A stretch of DNA of 31,749 nt from assembly GCA_964476445.1 (NCBI GenBank), contig CAYZAK010000018.1, forward strand, positions 1-31,749, in the 5' to 3' direction. The DNA comes from CAYZAK01 sp964476445 (GTDB lineage Bacteria; CG03; SLGR01; JAGXOG01). Below are positions 7,955 through 15,708 of this stretch, one piece after another. Within the stretch, counting starts at the first letter, position 1. Each line of letters starts with the position of its first letter. A program made the position numbers and the translations under genes. The notes below the pieces were generated by a model, which was not told the DNA's origin, did not search any database, and saw only the letters and a list, made by a program, of their open reading frames with translations.

Positions 7955-8060
7955 ACTGTTTTTAACAGTTACTTCCGGCAGGCAGGTGGGTAAGTACAAC
8001 CCGGGAGCTATTTTTTAAAGGTTCCCAAATTCCGAAATTAGGGCTGTTTGCCTGCAGTAA
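7955..8060. other. strongly foldable intergenic element (possible structured RNA)
   Basis: This lies between the convergent lipoprotein gene and ecfT. A 6-bp hairpin (ACTGTT 7955-7960 with AACAGT 7964-7969) adjoins a closing helix of TTACT (7969-7973) with AGTAA (8056-8060). That helix stacks, after a 4-nt bulge, on GCAGGCA (7978-7984) with TGCCTGC (8049-8055). Inside the helix sit three hairpins: GGGT/ACCC (7988-8002), GGGAGC/GTTCCC (8003-8026) and AATT/AATT with a CCGA loop (8028-8039). No U-tract directly follows, so a simple terminator does not fit. It matches no riboswitch consensus I know. It could be a small RNA, a REP-like repeat or a 3'-end protective structure, and the strand is undetermined. 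No gene is seen elsewhere in 7928-8118. Confidence 0.4.
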
Positions 8061-8118
8061 TTTCCTGGTAATTTAATGTGGTTTTTTCTAAACTAAATAA
8101 ATATGGTAAAGTGTTTTT

Positions 8119-8859
8119 TTAGAGGTAAAATATCGTAAATCCTAAATAACTTATTCCCAACACTAGAATTAATATATCTATCGAATTGATTTTCTTGTTT
8201 ATTTTCCAAATTTTATTATTACAGGGAGAAATTATTTCCCGGTTTAATAAGGAAGCTTCAACTACATCCGCTTTCTTAAATAAACGAATAAAAAAAACAG
8301 TAATAAACGCCACCATTTTATCCTTTATGTTTAACCGGGTTTTTCTTAACCGATGAGCCTTTATTATAGATTCGGCCTCCTCAAGTATTAAGGGGAAAAA
8401 CCTTAACGCCATAGAAAAAGTTAACGCAATTGAGGAAGGATTAAATCCTAAAAAAGAAAAAGGTTTTGTAAACCAGGCAACAGATTTCCCCAAATTTACC
8501 GCCGAGGTTGTAGAGGTGAGTAAGCATGCCCAGCCAAAAAGAAGAATAATTCTCAAACTTATATTGGCCCCGTATTCTATATCAGCGGGGGGAATAAAAG
8601 CGTGGAGTAAGAAAGTAATCATTACCAGCCATAATATAGGTATAATTCCTTTTACCAACACAGCTATCTTCATTTGAGAAAGTAAAGTCGCCACTCCAAG
8701 CAATAAAAAAGGTACGGTAAAATAAAGAAGTTTATCTATAAAAAACAATGATACAGAAATCATAATAATAAAAGTCAATTTAATGCGGGGATCCAAACGA
8801 TGAACTAGAGTATCCCCTTCATTGTACCTACCTAAAAGAAAACGGTGTGCTATATTCAT
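8119..8859 (-). CDS. ecfT: energy-coupling factor transporter transmembrane protein (EcfT/CbiQ family)
   Basis: The membrane scaffold of an ECF-type vitamin or metal importer, linking ATPases to a substrate-binding S component. It is 246 residues with about five hydrophobic spans (roughly 28-42, 45-62, 68-88, 100-118, 222-244). The family segment LDPRIKL (22-28) and ALRFFPLILEEAE (151-163) are present. The cytoplasmic coupling helices normally carry two Ala-Arg-Gly motifs; here the first reads AHRLRK and the second ASLLNRE, so both are degenerate. No EcfA ATPase or S component lies in the window, so the substrate is unknown. It is the last gene of the amino-acid operon, 18 bp after asd. Confidence 0.8.
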   Translation of the reverse strand: MNIAHRFLLGRYNEGDTLVHRLDPRIKLTFIIMISVSLFFIDKLLYFTVPFLLLGVATLLSQMKIAVLVKGIIPILWLVMITFLLHAFIPPADIEYGANISLRIILLFGWACLLTSTTSAVNLGKSVAWFTKPFSFLGFNPSSIALTFSMALRFFPLILEEAESIIKAHRLRKTRLNIKDKMVAFITVFFIRLFKKADVVEASLLNREIISPCNNKIWKINKKINSIDILILVLGISYLGFTIFYL

Positions 8860-8877
8860 GCGGTTAAGTTTTTACAA

Positions 8878-9906
8878 CTAAACAGCTTTTCTTTTTGTTA
8901 ACAGCTCCGCGATTTGAATAGTATTTAGTGCTGCGCCTTTTCTTAAATTATCCGAAACCACCCACATATTAAGACCGTGTTTTACAGATTCATCTTTTCT
9001 TATCCGGCCGACAAAGACGTCGTCTTTACCCCATGAATTATTAGCCAGGGGATATATTTCATTCTCCGGATCGTCCTCAACTTTTACCCCTGGAAAACTA
9101 CTGAGAATTTCCCTGGCCCGTTCAGGTGTGATTTCTTGTTTGGTCTCTACATTGACAGCTTCAGAATGTCCCCCTATCACCGGTACCCTGACTGCGGTCA
9201 TGGTAACCTTTATGTTTTTGTCTCCCATAATTTTATGGGTTTCATTTAATAGTTTCATCTCTTCTTTTGTATAGCCATTATCATTGAATGCACCAGATTG
9301 AGGTATCTGGGGTAGACATTCAAAAGCAATCTGATGAGGAAATAATTTACATTTTACCGGATCACCTTCTAAAAACGCCCGGGTTTGCTCTTTTAATTCT
9401 TCAACAGCTTTCAGTCCCGCTCCGGAAACTGACTGATATGTAGCGATAACCAGTCTTTTTATCCCGGCTTCCTCGTAAATAGGTTTTAAAGCTACAACCA
9501 TCTGGATGGTAGAACAGTTGGGGTTAGCTATTATACCCCGATGCTTCAGGGCTTCATCCGGATTTACTTCAGGCACTACTAAAGGAACTCCGTCTTCCAT
9601 TCTGAAAGCGCTGGAATTATCTATTACCACCGCTCCCTGTTTTACCGCTTTAGGAGCATATCTTTTAGATCTTCCGCTTCCCGCAGAAAAAAGAGCTATA
9701 TCAATATTTTTAAAATTGGCTTCGGCAAGATCTTCAACTGTTACCTTTTTATCTTTCCAAGAAAGTTTTTTCCCTTTTGAACGGGGAGAGGCCATATACC
9801 TGATATTATCAACCGGAAAATTTCGATCTTCTAGGATTGCTCTCATCTGCTGCCCAACCGCCCCAGTTGCTCCCACTACAGCGACATTATATTTTTTCGA
9901 GTTCAT
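8878..9906 (-). CDS. asd: aspartate-semialdehyde dehydrogenase
   Basis: Reduces aspartyl-phosphate to aspartate semialdehyde with NADPH, the branch point to lysine/DAP and to homoserine, threonine and methionine. The 342-residue length is normal. VVGATGAVGQ (10-19) binds NADP, NPNCSTIQ holds the catalytic Cys131, and GGHSEAVNVE carries the catalytic-His region. The start codon overlaps the stop of the preceding leuB-like gene by one base (TAATG), so translation is probably coupled. It works with lysC at the other end of the same operon, and feeds hom in the neighbouring gene group. Confidence 0.95.
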   Translation of the reverse strand: MNSKKYNVAVVGATGAVGQQMRAILEDRNFPVDNIRYMASPRSKGKKLSWKDKKVTVEDLAEANFKNIDIALFSAGSGRSKRYAPKAVKQGAVVIDNSSAFRMEDGVPLVVPEVNPDEALKHRGIIANPNCSTIQMVVALKPIYEEAGIKRLVIATYQSVSGAGLKAVEELKEQTRAFLEGDPVKCKLFPHQIAFECLPQIPQSGAFNDNGYTKEEMKLLNETHKIMGDKNIKVTMTAVRVPVIGGHSEAVNVETKQEITPERAREILSSFPGVKVEDDPENEIYPLANNSWGKDDVFVGRIRKDESVKHGLNMWVVSDNLRKGAALNTIQIAELLTKRKAV

Positions 9907-11021
9907 TAATTTCCTACTTTTTCAGCTACTAAATCTCCTACCTGTTTAGTTGTATAACCCATTTTTTTTGCTGATAAACTTTTTAATTTATCGGCGACCA
10001 CCCATTGAACGGATTTTTCTATTGCGTTTGCGGCCTCGGTCTCTCCAAGTTCATCCAGCATAAGCTGCCCGGCGGAGATTGCGGCCAGAGGATTTATCAC
10101 ATTCATGCCGGTGTACTTAGGCGCTGAGCCTCCAATGGGCTCAAACATGGATACCCCTTCCGGGTTTATATTTCCTCCCGCAGCAATACCCATACCTCCC
10201 TGTATTATTGCTCCCAGATCAGTAATAATATCTCCAAACATATTGCCGGTAACAATCACATCGTACCACTGAGGATTTTTTACCATCCACATACAGCAGG
10301 CATCCACATGATTGTAATCCCTTTTAATATCCGGATATTCTCTGTCACCCATCCGGTTAAAAGCTCTCTCCCATAAATCGTAAATATAGGTCAAAACGTT
10401 TGTCTTTCCCACCAGGGTCACCTGACCAACTTTTCCATCGTCTTTTTCTTTATCTGTAATACCGGACCAGGGCCGAGGATTCCGTCTATTCTTTGCGTAT
10501 TCAAATGCGTATTTTAAGGCTCTGTCAACCCCTTTTCGGGTGTACACTGCGCTTTGCACCGCCACCTCATTTTTATTTCCTTTATGGGTAAAGCCTCCGG
10601 TACCTGAATAAAGATCTTCAGTGTTTTCCCTTACTACTACAAAATCTACTTCCCGAGGGCTCTTACCTTTAAGGGGACATTCTACTCCCTGATATAATTT
10701 TACGGGCCGTAAATTTACATACTGATCAAGAGCAAATCTGAGTTTTAAAAGAATACCTTTTTCCAGAATTCCGGGAGCAACATCCGGGTGACCTATAGCA
10801 CCTAAATATATAGCATCGAAATTTTTAAACTCCTCAATAGCCGACTGGGGAAGGGTCTCTTTTGTTTTTTTATACCTTTCTCCTCCAAAATTGTACGTAG
10901 TAAAATCAAATTTTATACCATACTTTTGACCGGCTGCTTTTAATACTTTCAAGCCCTCAGCCACTACTTCCGGACCGGTTCCGTCTCCTGGTATAACCGC
11001 TATATTATAATTTTCACTCAT
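9906..11021 (-). CDS. LeuB-type beta-decarboxylating dehydrogenase (tartrate/D-malate-like subfamily)
   Basis: A 371-residue NAD-dependent beta-hydroxyacid oxidative decarboxylase. The segment IPGDGTGPEVV (10-20) and the GNMFGDIITDLGA metal region place it in the IsocitrateDH/IPMDH superfamily. Substrate-region motifs differ from canonical LeuB: DQYVNLRP (99-106) and RENTEDLYSG (131-140) resemble tartrate/D-malate and isocitrate dehydrogenases. Many genomes annotate this type as leuB. Its place directly after leuD and in one operon with cimA suggests it acts on isopropylmalate, on methylmalate from the citramalate route, or on both (inferred). The ATG at 11021 is chosen over an in-frame start at 11045 because it has a GGAAAGGA ribosome site and removes a nonconserved octapeptide; it overlaps leuD by 8 bp. 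Confidence 0.85.
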   Translation of the reverse strand: MSENYNIAVIPGDGTGPEVVAEGLKVLKAAGQKYGIKFDFTTYNFGGERYKKTKETLPQSAIEEFKNFDAIYLGAIGHPDVAPGILEKGILLKLRFALDQYVNLRPVKLYQGVECPLKGKSPREVDFVVVRENTEDLYSGTGGFTHKGNKNEVAVQSAVYTRKGVDRALKYAFEYAKNRRNPRPWSGITDKEKDDGKVGQVTLVGKTNVLTYIYDLWERAFNRMGDREYPDIKRDYNHVDACCMWMVKNPQWYDVIVTGNMFGDIITDLGAIIQGGMGIAAGGNINPEGVSMFEPIGGSAPKYTGMNVINPLAAISAGQLMLDELGETEAANAIEKSVQWVVADKLKSLSAKKMGYTTKQVGDLVAEKVGN

Positions 11022-11529
11022 ATTTTTTTCCTTTCCCGGCACCAAATTTTTCCATTAATCCGCCGAATTCTATTATATCTTTAATATATTTAGGGAATTC
11101 AGGTATATTATGGGATTGTCCAGTAGTTTTATTTTTAATTTTTCCTTTTTCAAAATCTATCTTTACTATGTCTCCGGTTTGGGCTTTAAAATCCTTTACC
11201 TCAACTATGGGAAGCCCTATATTAATGGCATTCCGGAAAAAAATACGGGCAAAACTTTCGGCAACCACAGCCCCCACCCCGCAGCTTTTTATGGACAAGG
11301 GGGCATGCTCCCGAGAGGATCCACAACCAAAATCTTTGCCCCCTACTATGATATCCCCTTTAGTTACTTTAGAACTGAAATTTTCATCAACCCCGGCCAT
11401 GCAGTGAGCAGCCAGATTATCAGTACTTGAACTTTTAAGATAACGAGCGGGAATAATTTGGTCCGTATCTACGCTGTTGCCGAACTTAAAAACTTTACCT
11501 TCTACCAGCAGATTTCCTTTTTTACTCAT
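11014..11529 (-). CDS. leuD: 3-isopropylmalate dehydratase small subunit
   Basis: The swivel-domain subunit that pairs with LeuC to isomerise 2-isopropylmalate to 3-isopropylmalate, and probably citramalate to methylmalate. It is 171 residues, the short LeuD form typical of partners of the ~420-residue LeuC class. Visible motifs are FGNSVDTDQIIPARYL near the N terminus and GGKDFGCGSSREHAP in the middle, the substrate-binding loop of the aconitase family. It overlaps the preceding small gene by 8 bp and the following dehydrogenase gene by 8 bp, indicating tight translational coupling. Confidence 0.95.
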   Translation of the reverse strand: MSKKGNLLVEGKVFKFGNSVDTDQIIPARYLKSSSTDNLAAHCMAGVDENFSSKVTKGDIIVGGKDFGCGSSREHAPLSIKSCGVGAVVAESFARIFFRNAINIGLPIVEVKDFKAQTGDIVKIDFEKGKIKNKTTGQSHNIPEFPKYIKDIIEFGGLMEKFGAGKGKKYE

Positions 11530-11788
11530 TTTTCTGACAAACCCCCGGTTTTATATATACAATATTTTCCCTGTTAACAAAAACAGTATCCTGTTCATCC
11601 AGCAAATCGCCGGTTTTGCAATCAAAAATTTTAGCTTCTGTTACCGGAATAAATTTTCTGTCGCTCCGGTTTAGAGCATCGCTTAACCTACCCCGTGCAT
11701 TACGCCGACGGGTATATATACATCCCTGTATTTTAATATCATCAAAATAAATTGTTAAATTTCCGGTCTCTCTAATTTGGGTATTCAT
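11522..11788 (-). CDS. small conserved-looking protein inside the leu operon (DUF6812-like?)
   Basis: An 88-residue soluble protein encoded between leuC and leuD, 12 bp after leuC and overlapping leuD by 8 bp. It has no signal peptide or membrane span. The core pattern, IKIQGCIYTRR followed by ARGRLSDALNRSDRKFIPVT (about 33-52) and a strand-rich C terminus, recalls small beta-proteins of the DUF6812 type, in which RLSD-LN and F-x-P-L/V-T are shared. That assignment is from memory and uncertain. Its coupling on both sides argues that it is a real gene with a role tied to the isomerase, such as a regulator or accessory factor. No function can be assigned. Confidence 0.75.
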   Translation of the reverse strand: MNTQIRETGNLTIYFDDIKIQGCIYTRRRNARGRLSDALNRSDRKFIPVTEAKIFDCKTGDLLDEQDTVFVNRENIVYIKPGVCQKNE

Positions 11789-11800
11789 TTAAACCTCCGT

Positions 11801-13066
11801 TTATTCTTCCATTACAGATGGCGACACAATATAACCGGCTACCGCAGAAGCGGCCGCTACTTCAGGATTTGAAAGATACACCTGAGAATCTTTGTGACCC
11901 ATTCTACCTACAAAATTCCTATTTGTTGTGGAAAGAGCTTTTTCTCCGGAAGCCAGGATGCCCATATGCCCCCCCAGACAGGGTCCGCATGTGGGAGGAC
12001 TTATAATCGCTCCCGCCTCAGCAAAAACTTTTAATATTCCTTCCCCGATTAACCTATTGTAAAGCTCCGCCGTAGAGGGTATCAATATAAGTCTCACTTC
12101 AGGTGACACTTTTTTACCCTCGATTATTCTAGCCGCTTTAACATAGTCTTCCCATCTACCGTTGGTACAGGAGCCGATAACTACCTGATCAAGTTTTATC
12201 TCTTCTATAGAATTAACCGATCTGGAATTGGCCGGAGAAAAAGGAAAAGCAACCTGGGGTTCTATAACATCGGCATTAATTTCTATTACTTCTTCATATT
12301 CTTCATCTTTCTTTATAGAATAATGATCCGGGAAAGGTTTATAAGGTCTTCTGGCTCGTTTTTCTATAAATTCAATTGTAAGAGAATCGGGTTCCATAAT
12401 CCCGTACTTTGCCCCACATTCTATCACCATATTTGACATAGTAAATCTGGAAGCCATGGACAATTCCCCCATTGTATCCCCGCAAAATTCCAGACCTTTA
12501 TATAGGGCCCCGTCAGTACCAAGCAGAGAGATTAAATGTAAAATAATATCCTTACCGCTAACATACGGGTTTAACTTACCGTTTATTATCACTTTAACCG
12601 CCGGGGGGACTTTGAACCAGCATTTACCGGTTGCCCACCCATAGGCCACATCAGTAGAGCCTACACCGCTGGCCACCGCTCCTAAAGCTCCGTAAGTTAC
12701 AGTATGGGAATCGGCCCCAATCACAATATCCTGGGGTACAACCAGACCTTTTTCGGGTAAAAGCACATGCTCTATTCCGCAACCCCCTTCAAAAAAACTC
12801 AGATCCCATTTCCGAGCAAAATTCCGGACTTTTTTTACCTGTTCGGCCGAATCTATATCCTTGTTAGGGGTAAAATGATCCGCAACTATAACCACTCTCT
12901 CAGGATGGGCTATCTCTTTTATCCCGGATTTTTCAAAAGCATCTATAGCTAGCGGTGTAGTAATATCATTTGAAAGTATAACATCCACATCCACCTCTAT
13001 AAAATCATTAGGTTTTAAATCTGTTTCACCCAGTTTATTTGCATATATTTTTCTACCTAAACTCAC
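11801..13066 (-). CDS. leuC: 3-isopropylmalate dehydratase large subunit (short form)
   Basis: The [4Fe-4S] catalytic subunit of isopropylmalate isomerase. At 421 residues it belongs to the shorter LeuC/homoaconitase-like class paired with a ~170-residue LeuD. The cluster cysteines are C300 in IGSCTNG and C360 and C363 in CGPCLGG. VIGADSHTVTYGALGA (115-130) is the family substrate motif. In an operon with both leuA and cimA it probably serves both leucine and isoleucine routes (inferred). The start is GTG (13064-13066) with a near-perfect GGAGGTGA ribosome site, one of the strongest in the operon, after a 74-bp gap with palindromes. Confidence 0.95.
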   Translation of the reverse strand: MSLGRKIYANKLGETDLKPNDFIEVDVDVILSNDITTPLAIDAFEKSGIKEIAHPERVVIVADHFTPNKDIDSAEQVKKVRNFARKWDLSFFEGGCGIEHVLLPEKGLVVPQDIVIGADSHTVTYGALGAVASGVGSTDVAYGWATGKCWFKVPPAVKVIINGKLNPYVSGKDIILHLISLLGTDGALYKGLEFCGDTMGELSMASRFTMSNMVIECGAKYGIMEPDSLTIEFIEKRARRPYKPFPDHYSIKKDEEYEEVIEINADVIEPQVAFPFSPANSRSVNSIEEIKLDQVVIGSCTNGRWEDYVKAARIIEGKKVSPEVRLILIPSTAELYNRLIGEGILKVFAEAGAIISPPTCGPCLGGHMGILASGEKALSTTNRNFVGRMGHKDSQVYLSNPEVAAASAVAGYIVSPSVMEE

Positions 13067-13086
13067 TCGTCACCTCCTCGTATCGA

Positions 13087-13124
13087 TGCCACAATGCATT
13101 GTACCGGCACAAGATCTGCCGTAC
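13087..13124. promoter_or_regulatory. palindromes in the leuA-leuC intercistronic gap
   Basis: A perfect 12-bp palindrome, ACAATGCATTGT (13091-13102), is flanked by TGCC (13087-13090) and GGCA (13106-13109). The same GGCA can instead pair with TGCC at 13117-13120 as part of GTACCGGCA (13101-13109) with TGCCGTAC (13117-13124). The two folds are mutually exclusive. This could be an operator, an RNA-processing site or an intra-operon control element. It lies directly before the leuC ribosome site. Confidence 0.35.
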
Positions 13125-13140
13125 CGGTAAATACGCACTT

Positions 13141-14694
13141 TTAAAGATGCACTCTTTTGGAGTCACCTGATTCCTTCTTTTCCATAAGTAATAACCTGTT
13201 TAAAGCTGCAATATAAGCCAGAGCAGACGCTTCTATTATATCAGTAGAAGCACTCCGACCATGAATTTCTCTGGCCCCGCCGGTTTTCTTTATAACCACG
13301 TTTACCTCACCCATCGAATCCCCGCCTCTGGAGACTGCTTTAATCATATAATCCACCAGCATTACCTTCAAACCTGTAATACTATTTATAGACTTAAAGC
13401 AAGCATCTACCGGACCGTCTCCGGCGGCTGCTTTCTGAACTGTTTTGGAATTACCGTTTTTATTAATTTTAAGCTTCACCGAAGCACTGGGGATTATTCC
13501 CGTTCCCGCTATAGAATGTAAATATATCAACCGGTAAGTTTTCTTTAGGGATCCCAGCTGTTCTTCAAGTAATGCTAAAAGCTCATCATCGTAAACCTCT
13601 TTTTTCTTATCCGCTACTTTCTTGAATTTTTCAAATAAATCTTCCAGATCAATCTTAACAATATCTACTCCCAGACTTTTGAGCCTTTCTTCAAGGGCAT
13701 GTTTACCGGAATGTTTTCCCAGAACCAGTGCTTCTTCTTTTCTTCCGATGGATTCAGGAGTCATTATTTCATAAGTAAGTTTGTCCTGAATCACTCCGTG
13801 CTGATGAATTCCCGCTTCGTGCTTAAAAGCATTTTCTCCCACTACCGCTTTATTCTTCTGAATGGATATTCCCGAGAGTCTGGACACCAGAGAAGAAGCA
13901 GGATAAATCTGCTCTGTATTCAACTCCACTTTCCGGTTGTAAATATCTTTACGAGTAACAATACTCATGGCAATCTCTTCTAAGGCTGCATTACCTGCGC
14001 GTTCACCTATGCCATTTATAGTACATTCGACCTGAGAAGCGCCATTTTCAATTGCAGCCAGCGAATTAGCGGAGGCCATTCCCAAATCGTTATGGCAATG
14101 AACGCTTATTATTACATTATCGGGTACAACTTTTTTTATCTCCCGTATTATCCGCCCATATTCTCCGGGCATAGTATACCCAACCGTATCCGGTATATTA
14201 ACAGTGGAAGCTCCTGACTGTACAGCTACCTTTATTACTTTTTTTAAAAAGTCTATCTCGGTCCTGGTTGCGTCTTCAGCGGAAAATTCGACATCATCGC
14301 ACAGGGAAGCCGCAAACTCTACAGCCTGGCGGGTTTTATGGATAACTTCACTTTTAGATAACTTTAACTTTGCCTTACGATGAATCGGGCTAGTCGCTAT
14401 AAAAGTATGTATGCGGGGATTATTGGCCGGTTTTACCGCCTCCCAGCACCGTTTTATATCCTTTTTTTTGGCCCGGGCTAACCCGCATACTGTTGTAGTT
14501 CGCATTTCTTTTGCCAACCGGTTCACTGCTTCAAAATCTCCGGGAGAACTAATTGGAAATCCGGCTTCTATTACATCCACTCCCAATTTTTCCAGTTGGC
14601 GGCCAATCTGCATCTTTTCAGCCATATTCATACTGGCCCCCGGAGACTGCTCACCGTCTCTTAAAGTAGTATCAAAAAATATTATTTTATCCAT
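13141..14694 (-). CDS. leuA: 2-isopropylmalate synthase
   Basis: Condenses acetyl-CoA with 2-ketoisovalerate, the committed step of leucine synthesis. It is 517 residues: a TIM-barrel catalytic domain with DTTLRDGEQSPG (8-19) and the metal-binding HCHND (H199, H201), then a linker and a C-terminal regulatory domain (about 385-517) with GDGPVDACFKSI and SRGGDSMGEVNV, the leucine-feedback fold. It is distinct from the CimA at 19893-21467, whose motif reads DGTQSEG. It starts 12 bp after ilvC with no clear ribosome site, so translation is probably coupled to ilvC. Confidence 0.96.
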   Translation of the reverse strand: MDKIIFFDTTLRDGEQSPGASMNMAEKMQIGRQLEKLGVDVIEAGFPISSPGDFEAVNRLAKEMRTTTVCGLARAKKKDIKRCWEAVKPANNPRIHTFIATSPIHRKAKLKLSKSEVIHKTRQAVEFAASLCDDVEFSAEDATRTEIDFLKKVIKVAVQSGASTVNIPDTVGYTMPGEYGRIIREIKKVVPDNVIISVHCHNDLGMASANSLAAIENGASQVECTINGIGERAGNAALEEIAMSIVTRKDIYNRKVELNTEQIYPASSLVSRLSGISIQKNKAVVGENAFKHEAGIHQHGVIQDKLTYEIMTPESIGRKEEALVLGKHSGKHALEERLKSLGVDIVKIDLEDLFEKFKKVADKKKEVYDDELLALLEEQLGSLKKTYRLIYLHSIAGTGIIPSASVKLKINKNGNSKTVQKAAAGDGPVDACFKSINSITGLKVMLVDYMIKAVSRGGDSMGEVNVVIKKTGGAREIHGRSASTDIIEASALAYIAALNRLLLMEKKESGDSKRVHL

Positions 14695-14706
14695 ATTTTA
14701 TAACTT

Positions 14707-15708
14707 TTATTTTAGCCAGTCCATCATTTCACGTAATTTCTTTCCCACTTTTTCTATCCGGTGATTTTTTAACTTGCTCTGTTTTTTAGTAAAAACCGGT
14801 CTGTTTTTCCGGTTTTCTTCTATCCATTCCCGGGCAAATTCGCCGGAAGTAATTTCTCCAAGTATCTTTTTCATCTCTTTTTTAGTTTCCCGGGTTACTA
14901 TTCTTTCTCCGCGGGAATATTCGCCATATTCTGCCGTATCACTTATAGAATAGTTCATGTAAGCAATACCTTTTTCATGAATTAGATCTATTATCAACTT
15001 CATTTCATGAAGGCACTCAAAATAAGCTATCTCCGGCTGGTATCCAGCTTCCACGAGGGTCTCGAAACCTTTCTTTATTAGCTCGACCACACCACCGCAC
15101 AAAACAACCTGTTCACCAAAAAGATCGGTTTCAGTCTCTTCTTCAAAAGTAGTTTCAATAACACCCGCACGGGTACCACCGGTACCTTTAGCGTAGGCAA
15201 GCGCATAGTCTTTTGCCTGGTCTGAAACATCCTTATCCACCGCCACAAGCATGGGAACGCCGTTTCCGGCTTTATAGATATCTCTTACCAGATGACCGGG
15301 TCCTTTAGGAGCAATCATTACTACATCAGCATTTTCTGGAGGCTCTATCTGATTAAAACGGATATTAAAACCATGAGAAAATCCTAAAACCATTTCTTCT
15401 TTTTTTTCAAGATCTGGCTTAATCTCTTCATATACAGCCGGTTGTATGGTATCCGGAACTAAAAGATGTATCCAAAAGACATCTTCATCTCCGGCGGCCT
15501 GTTTTGCAGATACCGGTTCAAAACCATCTTCAACCGCCTGTTTCCAGTTATCTGAACCTTCCACATCGGCAACCACAACATCCATACCCGAATCTCTTAA
15601 ATTAAGAGCATGGGCATGCCCCTGGGATCCGTAACCTATTACTGCAATTTTTTTTCCTTCCAGCAGGGAAAGATCTGCATCATCCTGATAATAAATTTTT
15701 GCACTCAT
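14707..15708 (-). CDS. ilvC: ketol-acid reductoisomerase (class I), possibly NADH-preferring
   Basis: Converts acetolactate and acetohydroxybutyrate to dihydroxy-acids by alkyl migration and reduction. At 333 residues it is a class I enzyme. GYGSQGHAHALNLRDSG (25-41) is the nucleotide-binding glycine loop, and ECLHEMKLIIDLI holds active-site residues. The cofactor loop reads VVVADVEGSDNW (44-55). The family usually has a Leu-Arg-x-Gly-Ser-x-Ser pattern there, so the phosphate-binding Arg is Val49 and the Lys/Ser pair is Asp53-Asn54, with a further Asp at 48. Acidic residues in this loop usually go with NADH use, so the cofactor call is inference. Its ATG overlaps the ilvN stop by one base. 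Confidence 0.95.
   Translation of the reverse strand: MSAKIYYQDDADLSLLEGKKIAVIGYGSQGHAHALNLRDSGMDVVVADVEGSDNWKQAVEDGFEPVSAKQAAGDEDVFWIHLLVPDTIQPAVYEEIKPDLEKKEEMVLGFSHGFNIRFNQIEPPENADVVMIAPKGPGHLVRDIYKAGNGVPMLVAVDKDVSDQAKDYALAYAKGTGGTRAGVIETTFEEETETDLFGEQVVLCGGVVELIKKGFETLVEAGYQPEIAYFECLHEMKLIIDLIHEKGIAYMNYSISDTAEYGEYSRGERIVTRETKKEMKKILGEITSGEFAREWIEENRKNRPVFTKKQSKLKNHRIEKVGKKLREMMDWLK

Noticed and set aside
7955..8060. 6S RNA, SRP RNA or c-di-GMP riboswitch in the lipoprotein-ecfT gap
   Set aside because: The fold lacks the 6S central bubble, the SRP GGAAGGAAGCAG-type core and the GEMM consensus; it also does not precede a gene on the plus strand.
9906..11045. Upstream start at 11045 for the operon leuB-like gene
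   Set aside because: It extends further into leuD with a nonconserved octapeptide; the ATG at 11021 has a good ribosome site.
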